In this document: in pieces, positions 1 through 8,906 of the stretch
How the letters are laid out: every line of letters begins with the position of its first letter
Numbering within the stretch: the stretch's first letter is position 1
Assembly (NCBI GenBank): GCA_000720375.1
Contig: JOAA01000001.1
Coordinates: forward strand, 62,001-126,000
From: Rhodococcus rhodnii
GTDB lineage: Bacteria; Actinomycetota; Actinomycetes; Mycobacteriales; Pseudonocardiaceae
Direction: 5' to 3'
Length of the DNA stretch: 64,000 nucleotides
Position numbers and translations under genes: made by a program
The notes under the pieces: generated by a model
Seen by the model: only the letters and a program-made list of their open reading frames with translations
What the model was told of the DNA's origin: nothing
Database searches by the model: none

Positions 1-225
1 AGCCGCATAGTCAGGAAGACGTTGCCACGCCGCCTCACTCAGCAGCCGGGCCACCAAAGCCGAACGAAGCCCGGCGCGTTTCACCCGCAGCCCCAGCTCG
101 GTGAGCCCGGCCTCTCGGTGGTACGAGTCCAGCAACACCGACAAGCCTTCGAGGTAGCCGGAATCCCCGAAGTCGGTCAGTCCGGTGATCTTCGTTGCCG
201 ACGCGTGCAGAGACTCGATGTCCAC
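1..225 (-). CDS. Sulfotransferase family protein, N-terminal part (runs off window)
   Basis: Only the first 75 codons are present; the rest lies beyond base 1. The start is GTG at 225-223, preceded at the right distance by AGGAG, with an in-frame TAG just upstream that is also the stop of the SDR gene. The helical N-terminus (DIESLHASATKITGL, then DFGDSGYLEGLSVLLDS) matches the lead-in of PAPS-dependent actinobacterial sulfotransferases of the Stf type. These enzymes move sulfate from PAPS to a hydroxyl on a lipid or small molecule. The PAPS-binding motifs are outside the window, so the family call rests on the N-terminus and on cysD/cysNC nearby. Last gene of the DUF1214-SDR operon seen here. 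Confidence 0.7.
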   Translation of the reverse strand, partial: MDIESLHASATKITGLTDFGDSGYLEGLSVLLDSYHREAGLTELGLRVKRAGLRSALVARLLSEAAWQRLPDYAA

Positions 226-234
226 AATGAACTC

Positions 235-1011
235 CTAGTGGTGGTACTCGCCGCCGTTCACGTCGAGGCACTGCCCGGTGACCGCGCTGGCCAAGGACGA
301 CGCCAGGAACACGATCGCGTCGGCGACCTCGTCGGGCTCCGGCAGTTTGCGCAGGTCGATGCCGGCCGCCACTTCTTCGTAGACCTCTTGTGGCGTGATG
401 CCGCGTTGCTTGGCCAGGTAGTCGAAGTAGAACTTCACGTTGTCCGCCCAGATGTAGCCGGGCGCGATCGTGTTGACCCGCACGCCCTTGGGGCCCAGTT
501 CCGTGGAAAGGCTCTGCGCCATCGCCAGCAAGGCGGACTTGGTCATCTTGTACGGCCCCATCGTCAGCTGCGAGTGCCGGATCACCATCGAGCTGACCAT
601 CACGATGGAGCCGCGGCTGGCCTCCAGCGCCGGGCGGAACAGGTTCACGAGCCGCAACGCGCCGAGAACATTGGTCTCGAAGCCGTCGCGGATCCCTTCG
701 AACGGGGCACGGTCGAACGTCGTCATCGGCGGCATGGCGAAAGCGTTGTTCACCAACGTGTCCACCCGGCCGAAGGACTCCAGCGCGGTCTCGGCCAAAC
801 GAGCCGCGTCCTCTTCAGACGAAATGTCCGTCGTCACGGTCACCGCGCGCCGCCCGAGATCCGTGACCTCCTTGGCCACTTCGGTCAGCCGGGACTCCGT
901 CCGCGCTGCCAGCACGATGTCCGCACCTTGCCGCGCGCACCGCAGCGCGATCGACCGGCCCAGCCCCGGCCCGATCCCGGAGACCACAACGACCTTGTCC
1001 TGCAACAACAT
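235..1011 (-). CDS. SDR family NAD(P)-dependent oxidoreductase
   Basis: A 258-residue classical short-chain dehydrogenase, normal length for the family. The nucleotide-binding glycine motif is near the N-terminus (SGIGPGLGRS), the NNA structural motif follows (VNNAFAMP), and the catalytic Ser/YxxxK set is visible (SSMV, then YKMTK). Such enzymes oxidise or reduce alcohol/ketone pairs on steroids, lipids and polyketides. It starts inside the stop of the DUF1214 gene (TGATG, one shared base) and ends nine bases before the sulfotransferase start, so the three genes are one translationally coupled operon. A hydroxysteroid-type dehydrogenase would fit the KstR-like operator upstream, but the substrate is inference. 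Confidence 0.88.
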   Translation of the reverse strand: MLLQDKVVVVSGIGPGLGRSIALRCARQGADIVLAARTESRLTEVAKEVTDLGRRAVTVTTDISSEEDAARLAETALESFGRVDTLVNNAFAMPPMTTFDRAPFEGIRDGFETNVLGALRLVNLFRPALEASRGSIVMVSSMVIRHSQLTMGPYKMTKSALLAMAQSLSTELGPKGVRVNTIAPGYIWADNVKFYFDYLAKQRGITPQEVYEEVAAGIDLRKLPEPDEVADAIVFLASSLASAVTGQCLDVNGGEYHH

Positions 1012-2174
1012 CAGCCCACCATCCTGGTCGCTACGGCCGCCTGACGCGCGGCAATCCGGTCGGAGTACTCAGCAGGCGTGATGCGTGCGTCTTCGTAGAA
1101 CGGGAGTTTCCCAGCCAGTTCGCCGACCGGAACGACTTCCACGGAAGGACCGTCCGAGGGTTTGAGGTCACGCGACAGCCGCTGCCACCGGATCTGCAGA
1201 TATCCCTTCGAATGCCCGGTGCGCTCGATCCAGTTCGCCAGCCCCGGATCGCGTTCGCTGACCACGTATCTGATCTTGCCGTCCGGGTCGATCCGGGCCT
1301 GGTCCGCGGTCAGGCTGGTCTGGTGGTTGATGTAGTCCAGCGAGATGTACCACATGCTGCCCAGCTGGAATCCCTGGTACGGCGCCTCGGACGCGGGCAC
1401 CGTGATGATCATCGCCTCGTCGTCGGCGAGGTCGTAGTGCCCGACCGAGGAGAACTGGGTGGCCAGCCCACCGGGCGTCAGCCGCGGCTCGGTCATCGTG
1501 TTCACCGGCAGCTTCAGGTAGAACCACTTCGGGAACGCCAGGAACGTCTTGATCCGCCCGATGAGGATCTTGCCTGCCACGGTGTACCGCTTGGCCATCA
1601 AGTCCTTCGTCAACGCCGGCGGCGCCGAACCGGTGGTGTCCGCGCGCCGGATCTTGATCATCCCGCGTTCCTCACCGGTCCAGTCGCTGTAGACCTCACG
1701 CACGATCAGCATCGCCGAGCCGTCGCCGAGGGTGAAGTAGTTGCGCCCGGCTTTGCCCGGTCCGAACCGGATCTCGAACGAGCCGTCCTCGGCGATGTCG
1801 AAGTCGCGGTCGTCGAACGCGGTCAGGCTGTCCGGCACGTCCACCGGCGAGTAGTCACCGTTGAGCACCTGAAAGCTCAGGTCCGCGGTGCTGCCGCGCT
1901 TGCCGGTCACGACGTATTCGGCGTCCTCGCGGATGTAGGCGTGGAAGTACAGCGTGTCCGGGTTGTCCAGGCCCATCTTGGTGTACGGCCCGGTGGACTG
2001 GACGAAGTACGGGAAGTCACGGTCGTACGCCCACGCCATCTGCAACGAGGCCCGGATGCTGCCCGCCAGATAGTCGTAGCCCTCGGTCAGGTCCTGATCG
2101 GTCTGGACATGCGGCGCCTGCGTGATCAGCTTCTCGGCTTCGGCGACCGCGGCGGCGAATGACTCGGTGAGCAC
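1011..2174 (-). CDS. DUF1214 domain-containing protein
   Basis: A 387-residue soluble protein recognised as DUF1214 from the C-terminal stretch with the YQGFQLGSMWYISLDYINHQ segment and the YLQIRWQR block. There is no signal peptide. DUF1214 proteins have no settled biochemical role; they often sit beside oxidoreductases of lipid or steroid metabolism. The start is GTG at 2174-2172, six bases after a TAGCCT -10 hexamer, which implies a leaderless transcript. It leads the operon DUF1214-SDR-sulfotransferase. The KstR-like dyad at 2185-2198 covers the promoter spacer, so repression by a TetR-type regulator is expected. Confidence 0.8.
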   Translation of the reverse strand: MLTESFAAAVAEAEKLITQAPHVQTDQDLTEGYDYLAGSIRASLQMAWAYDRDFPYFVQSTGPYTKMGLDNPDTLYFHAYIREDAEYVVTGKRGSTADLSFQVLNGDYSPVDVPDSLTAFDDRDFDIAEDGSFEIRFGPGKAGRNYFTLGDGSAMLIVREVYSDWTGEERGMIKIRRADTTGSAPPALTKDLMAKRYTVAGKILIGRIKTFLAFPKWFYLKLPVNTMTEPRLTPGGLATQFSSVGHYDLADDEAMIITVPASEAPYQGFQLGSMWYISLDYINHQTSLTADQARIDPDGKIRYVVSERDPGLANWIERTGHSKGYLQIRWQRLSRDLKPSDGPSVEVVPVGELAGKLPFYEDARITPAEYSDRIAARQAAVATRMVG

Positions 2175-2180
2175 CGACCT

Positions 2181-2210
2181 AGGCTAGAACGTGTTCTAAC
2201 ATCCGGTCAA
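2181..2210 (-). promoter_or_regulatory. Leaderless promoter with KstR-like operator for the DUF1214-SDR-sulfotransferase operon
   Basis: Read on the minus strand: -35 TTGACC (2210-2205), 18-bp spacer, -10 TAGCCT (2186-2181), then six bases to the GTG start at 2174. A perfect 14-bp dyad TAGAACACGTTCTA (2198-2185) fills the spacer and overlaps the -10 by two bases. It fits the TnnAACnnGTTnnA form known for KstR, the TetR repressor of sterol catabolism in actinobacteria. Confidence 0.65.
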
Positions 2211-2674
2211 ACACCGGCCAGGAACTTCAGGCTCGGCAGATCGTCCCAGGACACCATCGCCTCGTAGAGCCGGTTGTAGCCGATGTGCTTGATCCGCCAG
2301 CCATGCTCGGGCGAGCGGACGTACTCCTCTTCGTAGTAGGCGGCGCCCTTGATCACGAGGCGGTGCTCCTTGATGATCACGGTGTCCTCGAACGCCCAGG
2401 TCCCGGTGGCCGAGTCGCCGTCGACGTCGATCTCCGGCTGGCCGGCGAAGTGGAACGTGATGATCTTGTCGCCGCCGAGGTTCTGCCGCATGAAGTCCAG
2501 GATCGCGGCCCGTCCGGTGAGCACCAGCGGCTCACCCATCGCCTTGGTTCCGTAGTCGGCGACCGCGTCCTCGGTCAGCGCCTGCTCCAGCAGGTCCCAG
2601 CGTTTCTGGTCCACACCGCGCAGATATCGGTACTTCAGCCGGCGGATCTCTTCGATCACATGCAAGTCGTCCAT
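2207..2674 (-). CDS. SnoaL-like (NTF2-fold) protein
   Basis: A 155-residue protein starting MDDLHVIEEIRRLKYRYLRGVDQK, the usual helical opening of SnoaL-like polyketide cyclase/NTF2-fold proteins, followed by the curved sheet with EDTVIIKEHRLVIKGAAYYE. Family members bind or isomerise hydrophobic small molecules; several act on steroids (ketosteroid isomerase shares the fold). ATG start at 2674; a TTGCAC-N18-TAGCTG promoter ends six bases before it, so it too may be leaderless. Its -35 overlaps the operator at 2709-2722 shared with cysD. The substrate is unknown; the context suggests the same pathway as the SDR and sulfotransferase. Confidence 0.8.
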   Translation of the reverse strand: MDDLHVIEEIRRLKYRYLRGVDQKRWDLLEQALTEDAVADYGTKAMGEPLVLTGRAAILDFMRQNLGGDKIITFHFAGQPEIDVDGDSATGTWAFEDTVIIKEHRLVIKGAAYYEEEYVRSPEHGWRIKHIGYNRLYEAMVSWDDLPSLKFLAGV

Positions 2675-2697
2675 GCCGACCAGCTAACCCCTGAGCA

Positions 2698-2726
2698 TTG
2701 ACCAGTGCAATAACCTGTTCTAGTTT
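2698..2726 (+). promoter_or_regulatory. Divergent cysD / SnoaL promoter with KstR-like operator
   Basis: Plus strand: -35 TTGACC (2698-2703), 17-bp spacer, -10 TAGTTT (2721-2726), then six bases to GTG at 2733. The dyad AATAACCTGTTCTA (2709-2722) matches TnnAACnnGTTnnA except for the first base. It overlaps the -10 by two bases, the same geometry as the operator at 2185-2198. It also overlaps the -35 of the SnoaL gene on the other strand. Confidence 0.6.
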
Positions 2727-2732
2727 TTGATC

Positions 2733-3644
2733 GTGGCCACCACGTACGAGCTGTCCAATCTGCGTGCGCTCGAGGCGGAGTCCGCGCACGTGCTGCGCGA
2801 GGTCGCGGCGACGTTCGAGCGCCCGGTGCTGCTGTTCTCCGGCGGCAAGGACTCGGTGGTGATGCTGCACCTGGCGGCCAAGGCGTTCTGGCCCGCGCCA
2901 CCGCCCTTTCCCGTGATGCACGTGGACACCGGGCACAACTTCGACGAGGTCATCGAATTCCGGGACCGCACGGTCGAATCCACCGGCGTCCGGCTCGTGG
3001 TCAGCCATGTCCAGGACGACATCGACGCCGGTCGTGTCGTCGAGGAGACCGGACCACGAGCCAGCCGCAACCGCTTGCAGACCACGGCTTTGCTCCGCGC
3101 CATCAACGAGAACCGGTTCGACGCGGTGTTCGGCGGAGCCCGGCGGGACGAAGAGAAGGCACGGGCCAAGGAGCGCGTGTTCAGCTTCCGTGACGAGTTC
3201 GGCCAATGGGATCCCCGCAACCAGCGGCCTGAGCTCTGGAACCTCTACAACGGACGGCATCGCCGCGGCGAACACATCCGGGTGTTCCCGTTGTCCAACT
3301 GGACCGAACTGGACATCTGGCAGTACATCCGGGACGAACGCATCGATCTCCCGGAGATCTACTACGCCCACCGCCGAAAAGTGTTCCAGCGTGACGGAAT
3401 GCTCCTGGCGCATACCAGGTTCGTGACGCTGTTGCCGGGCGAGGAACCCTTCGAGGCGTCCGTCCGGTTCCGCACAGTCGGCGACGCGACTTGCACCGGC
3501 TGCGTCGAATCCACTGCCGCCACACCGGAAGAGGTCGTCGCCGAGGTCGCCGCGACCCGCGTGACCGAGCGCGGCGCAACCCGGGCCGACGACCGGATCT
3601 CCGAGGCAGGCATGGAGGACCGCAAGAAGGAGGGCTACTTCTGA
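2733..3644 (+). CDS. cysD: Sulfate adenylyltransferase subunit 2 (CysD)
   Basis: Catalyses ATP + sulfate to APS together with the CysN GTPase. The PP-loop SGGKDS is at residues 36-41, followed by [10 protein letters not shown] and the [11 protein letters not shown] block typical of CysD; the 303-residue length is normal. I chose GTG at 2733 rather than TTG at 2727 because the TAGTTT -10 ends at 2726, placing the transcript start on this GTG (leaderless). The stop shares its last base with the ATG of cysNC (TGATG). Its position next to a sulfotransferase operon, under the same type of operator, suggests this copy supplies activated sulfate for sulfation rather than for general assimilation. 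Confidence 0.95.
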   Translation: MATTYELSNLRALEAESAHVLREVAATFERPVLLFSGGKDSVVMLHLAAKAFWPAPPPFPVMHVDTGHNFDEVIEFRDRTVESTGVRLVVSHVQDDIDAGRVVEETGPRASRNRLQTTALLRAINENRFDAVFGGARRDEEKARAKERVFSFRDEFGQWDPRNQRPELWNLYNGRHRRGEHIRVFPLSNWTELDIWQYIRDERIDLPEIYYAHRRKVFQRDGMLLAHTRFVTLLPGEEPFEASVRFRTVGDATCTGCVESTAATPEEVVAEVAATRVTERGATRADDRISEAGMEDRKKEGYF

Positions 3645-5491
3645 TGCGGCCACATCAAACGGCACAGCTTCTCCGTCTTGCCACCGCGGGCAGCGTCGAC
3701 GACGGCAAGTCCACATTGATCGGCAGGCTGCTGTTCGACTCCAAGACCATCTTCTCCGACCAGCTCGCGGCGATCGAACGCACCAGCCGCGACCGCGGCG
3801 AGGACTACCCAAACCTCGCGCTGCTGACCGACGGGCTGCGCGCGGAACGCGAACAAGGCATCACGATCGACGTCGCGTACCGCTACTTCGCCACACCCAA
3901 ACGGAAATTCATCATCGCGGACACGCCTGGGCACATCCAGTACACCCGCAACATGGTGACCGGAGCGTCCACAGCGGACCTCGCACTGATCCTCGTGGAC
4001 GCCCGCAAAGGGATTCTGGAGCAGTCCCGCAGGCACGCGTTCTTAGCCAGCCTGCTGGGCATCCCGCACCTTGTCGTGTGCGTGAACAAAATGGACCTGG
4101 TCGGCTGGTCTCGGGAACGCTTCGAGGAGATCCGGGAAGAGTTCCGCCAGTTCTCGATGAAGCTGACCGTGCCCGACCTGACGTTCGTACCTGTGTCCGC
4201 GCTGCACGGTGACAACATCGTCCACCGCAGTGCCTCGATGCCTTGGTACGAAGGCACTTCGCTGCTGCACCACCTCGAAGAAGTGCACATCAGCTCGGAC
4301 CGCAACCTGATCGACGCCCGGTTCCCGGTGCAGTACGTCATCCGCCACAAGGACTTCCGTGGTTACGCCGGAACGGTCGCAGGCGGCGTGTTCAAGCCGG
4401 GTGACGAGGTACTCGCGCTGCCATCCGGGTTCACCACGACCGTGCGCGCGATCTGGGGCCTCGGTGGACAACCCGTCACCGAAGCCTTTCCACCGCAGTC
4501 GGTCACGCTGGAGCTGGCCGACGAACTGGACGTCGGCCGCGGTGACCTGATCTGCCGGCCGAACAACCGGCCACACGTCGGCCAAGACGTCGACGCGATC
4601 GTCTGCTGGCTCACCGAACGCGGTGAGCTGAACCCGGACGCGAGGTACACCGTCGTCAACACCACCCGGTCGACCAAGGCCGTGGTCAAGTCGCTGGACT
4701 ACCGCCTGGACGTCACCACGCTGCACCGCGACGAGACGGCAGAATCCTTGTCGCTCAACGAGATCGGCCGGGTCAAGCTGCGCACCCAGCAACCGCTGCT
4801 GTTCGACGCGTATCGCCGCAACCGGGCCTGCGGCAGTTTCATCCTGGTCGACGAGACGTCCAACAACACTGTCGCCGCCGGGATGATCACCGGGCCGAGC
4901 CAGCCGGTGGTCTGGCATTCCACCGCGGTGCGGCGCACCGAACGCGGCTCCGCGGGCTGCACCGTGTGGCTGACCGGGCTGTCCGCGTCCGGGAAGTCGA
5001 CCATAGCTGTGGAACTGGAGCGCCGGCTTGTGGCTTCGGGGCGCCCGGCTTACCTGCTGGACGGCGACAATCTGCGCCACGGCCTGAACGCCGGCCTGGG
5101 GTTCAGCGCGGCCGACCGGGCGGAGAACGTCCGCAGGGTCGGCGAAGTGGCGAAGCTGTTCGCCGACGCGGGCGTGGTCGCGGTGGTCTCGCTGATCAGT
5201 CCGTACCAGGCTGACCGGGATCGGGTCAGGGCGATCCACGAGCAGGCGGGCTTGCCTTTCGTGGAAGTCTTTGTGGACACTCCTGTCGAGGTGTGCGAGG
5301 CCCGCGATCCCAAGGGGATGTACGCCAAGGCCAGGGCGGGCGAGATCACCGGGTTCACAGGTGTGGACGACCCGTACGAGATACCGGTGGCACCCGAACT
5401 GGTACTGCGACCGGAGCAAGGCGATCCCGCGAGGATGGCGGCGCTGGTCCTCGCCTCAATGGATCAGGTCACGCTGCCCCGGATGGACTAG
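3644..5491 (+). CDS. cysNC: Bifunctional sulfate adenylyltransferase subunit 1 / adenylylsulfate kinase (CysNC)
   Basis: A 615-residue fusion. Residues 1 to about 430 are the CysN GTPase: G1 loop GSVDDGKST near residue 16, DTPGH, and NKMD. From about residue 440 comes an APS kinase with its own P-loop GLSASGKST and the DNLRHGLN and [16 protein letters not shown] motifs. CysN drives APS synthesis with CysD; the kinase domain phosphorylates APS to PAPS, the donor for sulfotransferases. The fused form is usual in mycobacteria and relatives. ATG at 3644 overlaps the cysD stop. Nothing clearly like a terminator follows. Confidence 0.95.
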   Translation: MRPHQTAQLLRLATAGSVDDGKSTLIGRLLFDSKTIFSDQLAAIERTSRDRGEDYPNLALLTDGLRAEREQGITIDVAYRYFATPKRKFIIADTPGHIQYTRNMVTGASTADLALILVDARKGILEQSRRHAFLASLLGIPHLVVCVNKMDLVGWSRERFEEIREEFRQFSMKLTVPDLTFVPVSALHGDNIVHRSASMPWYEGTSLLHHLEEVHISSDRNLIDARFPVQYVIRHKDFRGYAGTVAGGVFKPGDEVLALPSGFTTTVRAIWGLGGQPVTEAFPPQSVTLELADELDVGRGDLICRPNNRPHVGQDVDAIVCWLTERGELNPDARYTVVNTTRSTKAVVKSLDYRLDVTTLHRDETAESLSLNEIGRVKLRTQQPLLFDAYRRNRACGSFILVDETSNNTVAAGMITGPSQPVVWHSTAVRRTERGSAGCTVWLTGLSASGKSTIAVELERRLVASGRPAYLLDGDNLRHGLNAGLGFSAADRAENVRRVGEVAKLFADAGVVAVVSLISPYQADRDRVRAIHEQAGLPFVEVFVDTPVEVCEARDPKGMYAKARAGEITGFTGVDDPYEIPVAPELVLRPEQGDPARMAALVLASMDQVTLPRMD

Positions 5492-5821
5492 CGGCGGCCC
5501 GCCGTATCGCACCCCGCCTACACACGTTCGTCGCAGCGTCTTGCTACTGGCGAGTGAACGGTGTTTCACACCGAAGCACTTTCGGTTCATTTATTGGCGT
5601 GTCAGCCGCAAAAAGCGTGAATCGTCCCATGATTGTTTTCCACAGGTCGGGCAAGCCTTTTGGGTGACTGCGCACGTTCGAAACGTGGTGCTAGCCTCCG
5701 TCTTGGCACCGTCCGAACTGGATCATTCAGCTGGGACACGAAAGGGTGTTCCACCTTTGTCTCAAGCCAATTCCCCATGTCTATTTTCCATGAACCCGAC
5801 TAGGAAGAATGGCGGCACGTT
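5492..5821. promoter_or_regulatory. 330-bp intergenic region upstream of the encapsulin operon
   Basis: No gene seen. The DNA is visibly richer in A and T than its surroundings. It contains a small dyad around ACGTTCGAAACGT (about 5672-5684), shortly before a TAGCCT hexamer that could be a -10. It must hold the promoter of the shell-protein operon; the exact promoter cannot be fixed by eye. The reading near 5809 (ATG) is out of frame with the encapsulin. Confidence 0.45.
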
Positions 5822-7240
5822 GTGACCGACACGGTGGAGTCGAATCTTGGCGTAGAGAACGGCCAGCAACAGCAGAGCCTGGCCACCGCGGCCGCGCGGA
5901 ATTTGGCGACGACCACCAAATCCGTCCCGCAGATGCAGAGCATCACCTCGCGCTGGCTGCTGCGGATCCTGCCGTGGGTGCAGGCCCAGGGTGGTGTGTA
6001 CCGGGTCAACCGGAGACTGAGCTACACCGTCGGTGACGGCCGGATCGCCGTCTCCAACACCGGGTCACGGGTCCAGGTCATCGGCCCGGATCTGGTCGAA
6101 ATGGCTCTGCTGCGCACTTTCGAGGACGAGGACGCGCTCAACGCCTTGGCAGGCCGGTTCGAGCAGCAGGAATACGAGCCCGGCGCGGTGATCGCCGAGT
6201 TCGGTCACGAGGCCGACCACGTCTACGTGGTCGCGCACGGCAAAGTGAACAAGATCGGCACCGGTGAGTACGGTGATCAGACCGTACTCGGCACGATGGT
6301 CGACGGCGACTATTTCGGCGACCAGGCGCTCATCCAAGATCAAAGCATCTGGGAGTTCACCGCCAAGGCCGTCACCCCGACCACGATTCTCGCATTGCCG
6401 AAACAGGCATTCCAGGAATTGCAAGATCAATCGGAGGCGCTGCGCGAGCACGTCACCGCTTACCGCAACAGCCCGAAAAAGCCGGCGAACCCGTATGGCG
6501 AAGCCGAGATCGAACTGGCATCCGGCCACGACGGTGAACCGGACCTGCCGAGTACGTTCGTGGACTACGAACTCTCGCCGCGGGAATACGAGCTGAGCGT
6601 CGCGCAAACGGTCCTGCGGGTACACACCAGGGTCGCGGATCTGTACAACCAGCCGATGAACCAGACGGAGCAACAGCTTCGCCTGACCATCGAGGCCCTG
6701 CGGGAACGCCAGGAACACGAGCTGATCAACAACCCCGACTTCGGCCTGCTCTGCAACGCCGACCTCAAGCAGCGCATCCCGACCCGCAGCGGCCCGCCGA
6801 CGCCGGACGACATGGACGAACTGCTGGCGACGGTGTGGAAGGACCCGATGTTCATCCTGGCCCACCCGCGCGCGATCGCCGCGTTCGGCCAGGAGTGCAA
6901 CAAGCGGGGCCTCTACCCGCAGAGCATCGACCTCAACGGCCACCAGGTTCCGTCGTGGCGTGGCATCCCTGTGTTGCCGTGCAACAAGATTCCGGTGACC
7001 AACACCCGGACGACGCAGATCCTCGCGATGCGGGTCGGTGAGCAGAACCAGGGTGTGATCGGCCTGCACCAGACCGGCCTGCCCGACGAGTACCAGCCGG
7101 GCCTGTCGGTGCGGTTCATGAACATCAACGAGAAGGCGATCATCTCCTACCTGGTCAGCGCCTACTACTCGGCGGCGGTCCTGGTGCCGGACGCCCTCGG
7201 CGTGCTGGAGAACGTCGAACTGGGCAGAACTGACAACTGA
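5822..7240 (+). CDS. Family 2B encapsulin shell protein, copy 1
   Basis: A 472-residue nanocompartment shell protein. An N-terminal arm (residues 1-60, with [20 protein letters not shown]) leads into a Crp/Fnr-type cyclic-nucleotide-binding domain at about 97-212. The HK97-fold capsid part follows (about 225-472; [26 protein letters not shown] and a C-terminal [18 protein letters not shown]). This architecture defines Family 2B encapsulins, which self-assemble into virus-like protein shells around an enzyme. The phosphate-binding cassette reads GDYFGDQAL then SIWEFTAKA, without the arginine that holds the cyclic phosphate in CRP. GTG start at 5822. A second, clearly homologous copy follows 273 bases downstream and a polyprenyl synthase after that. 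Confidence 0.92.
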   Translation: MTDTVESNLGVENGQQQQSLATAAARNLATTTKSVPQMQSITSRWLLRILPWVQAQGGVYRVNRRLSYTVGDGRIAVSNTGSRVQVIGPDLVEMALLRTFEDEDALNALAGRFEQQEYEPGAVIAEFGHEADHVYVVAHGKVNKIGTGEYGDQTVLGTMVDGDYFGDQALIQDQSIWEFTAKAVTPTTILALPKQAFQELQDQSEALREHVTAYRNSPKKPANPYGEAEIELASGHDGEPDLPSTFVDYELSPREYELSVAQTVLRVHTRVADLYNQPMNQTEQQLRLTIEALRERQEHELINNPDFGLLCNADLKQRIPTRSGPPTPDDMDELLATVWKDPMFILAHPRAIAAFGQECNKRGLYPQSIDLNGHQVPSWRGIPVLPCNKIPVTNTRTTQILAMRVGEQNQGVIGLHQTGLPDEYQPGLSVRFMNINEKAIISYLVSAYYSAAVLVPDALGVLENVELGRTDN

Positions 7241-7513
7241 CTGGTCAGTCAGTCCTCCACCTATCCCCCTCGACCACCAGACCTTGGCCGGTGCCGCACC
7301 TGACCTCCCGTTCGGCCGTCGGCGCTCCCAGCGGACGGGGACAAGGAGCGGTGCCCTCATCGGTCAGGGGCGAGTCAAGGTGGTCGAGCGGGCGCTGGCC
7401 GATGTGCGGCCCTCCATCTGGAGGGCCCGTCGAGAAGGTTCGGCATCGGCCAGCGTCGAATCCCGGCAGGTCCCCGCTCTCAACCGATCAACTAGGAACA
7501 GGCGGTCGTCCAC
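7241..7513. other. Spacer between the two shell genes with a perfect stem-loop
   Basis: 273 bases without a convincing gene. It contains a perfect hairpin GGCCCTCC-ATCT-GGAGGGCC (7408-7427) with no T-run after it, so a classical intrinsic terminator is unlikely. A partial attenuator or an mRNA-stability element that sets the ratio of the two shell proteins is possible. A separate promoter for copy 2 cannot be excluded. Confidence 0.4.
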
Positions 7514-8902
7514 GTGACACAGGTCGAGAACCCCCAGTCGCAGCAGATGAGCCTCGGCACCGCCGCGGCGCGGAATCTGGCGACGACGACCAAGTCCGTA
7601 CCGCAGATGCAGGGGATCACGCCACGGTGGTTGTTGCGCGTCCTGCCATGGGTACAGGCCGAAGGCGGCGCCTACCGGGTGAACCGCCGCCTGACGTACG
7701 CCCTCGGTGACGGCCTGGTGAGCTTCACCAGTACTGCCGGACGTGTCCAGGTGGTGCCGCCGGAACTGTGTGAACTGGCTCTGCTGCGTACCTTCGACGA
7801 CGAAGAAACGCTGGCCGCGCTGGCAGACCGGTTCGAGCAGCAGGAGTTCGAACCCGGCGACCTCATCATCCAGAAAGGACTCCCCGCTGACCGGCTCGTG
7901 CTGATGGCGCACGGCAAAGCGAGCAGGATCGGCCAAGGCGAGTACGGCGCGGACACCGTGCTCGACACGCTCGGCGAAGGCGAGTACTTCGGTGAGCAGG
8001 CGCTGACCGGGCAGCGCAACGAGTGGAGCTTCACGGTCAAGGCCAAGACCCGGGTGATCGCGATGTCGTTGTCCCGGGAGGCATTCGACCGGATCGCCCA
8101 ACAGTCCGAGGCGCTGCAGGCGCATCTCGCCGAGTACGTATCGATGCGCGCCAAAGCAAGCAACCACAAGGGCGAGGCCGCGATCGAACTGGCATCCGGA
8201 CAGGCCGGTGAATACCAGCTGCCATCGACCTTTGTGGACTACGAACTCTCGCCGCGTGAGTACGAAATGAGCGTCACGCAGACGGTTCTGCGGATTCACA
8301 CCAGGGTCGCGGATCTGTACAACCAGCCGATGAACCAGACCGAGCAACAGCTCAGGCTGACCGTCGAGGCACTGCGTGAACGCCAAGAGTACGAAATGAT
8401 CAACAACCGGCAGATCGGGCTGCTGCACAACGCGGACCTCAAGCAGCGCATCCCCACGCACTCCGGCCCGCCGACCCCGGACGACATGGACGAGCTGATC
8501 TCCCGCAGGCGCAAGACCCAGTTCATCCTCGCCCACCCGAAGGCGATCGCCGCGTTCGGCAGGCAGTGCAACAGCAGGGGGATCTACCCGAACACCAAGG
8601 AACTCGACGGCAAGATCGTCCGCACCTGGCGCAACATCCCGCTGCTGCCGTGCGACAAGATCCCGGTCAGCGAGACCGGCCGGACCTCGATCATCGCGAT
8701 GCGGACCGGCGAGAAGAACCAGGGCGTGATCGGCCTGCACCACGCCGGTCTGCCCGACGAGATCGAGCCCAGCCTGAACGCGCGGTTCATGGGCATCGAC
8801 GAGAAGGCCATCATGTCGTACCTGGTCAGTGCCTACTACTCGGTCGCGGTGATGGTGCCGGACGCGCTCGGCATCCTCGAGAGCGTTGAGCTCGGGCGTT
8901 GA
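7514..8902 (+). CDS. Family 2B encapsulin shell protein, copy 2
   Basis: A 462-residue paralogue of copy 1 with the same order of parts: N-arm sharing [15 protein letters not shown], cyclic-nucleotide-binding-like domain at about 88-205, then the HK97-type capsid region. Long stretches are identical (for example [12 protein letters not shown] and [18 protein letters not shown]), while the ligand-binding domain and N-terminus differ more. The cassette reads GEYFGEQAL then [11 protein letters not shown], again without the canonical arginine. GTG start at 7514. The polyprenyl synthase ATG follows five bases after the stop. Two co-encoded shell proteins suggest a mixed shell with two pore or ligand-domain types; that assembly is inference. 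Confidence 0.92.
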   Translation: MTQVENPQSQQMSLGTAAARNLATTTKSVPQMQGITPRWLLRVLPWVQAEGGAYRVNRRLTYALGDGLVSFTSTAGRVQVVPPELCELALLRTFDDEETLAALADRFEQQEFEPGDLIIQKGLPADRLVLMAHGKASRIGQGEYGADTVLDTLGEGEYFGEQALTGQRNEWSFTVKAKTRVIAMSLSREAFDRIAQQSEALQAHLAEYVSMRAKASNHKGEAAIELASGQAGEYQLPSTFVDYELSPREYEMSVTQTVLRIHTRVADLYNQPMNQTEQQLRLTVEALRERQEYEMINNRQIGLLHNADLKQRIPTHSGPPTPDDMDELISRRRKTQFILAHPKAIAAFGRQCNSRGIYPNTKELDGKIVRTWRNIPLLPCDKIPVSETGRTSIIAMRTGEKNQGVIGLHHAGLPDEIEPSLNARFMGIDEKAIMSYLVSAYYSVAVMVPDALGILESVELGR

Positions 8903-8906
8903 CGCC

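Noticed and set aside
22..1044. Plus-strand open frame over the sulfotransferase and SDR genes
   Set aside because: Composition is typical of an antisense shadow; the minus-strand SDR and sulfotransferase are clear.
2727..2735. TTG at 2727 as the cysD start
   Set aside because: It touches the -10 hexamer ending at 2726; the transcript should begin near 2733, where a GTG lies in frame.
4043..5419. Long open frame on the minus strand opposite cysNC
   Set aside because: It mirrors the codon-position GC bias of cysNC, has no motif, and the plus-strand frame has clear GTPase and kinase motifs.
5809..6036. ATG at 5809 as an earlier encapsulin start
   Set aside because: It is in a different frame from the shell protein; GTG 5822 gives the conserved N-terminal arm.
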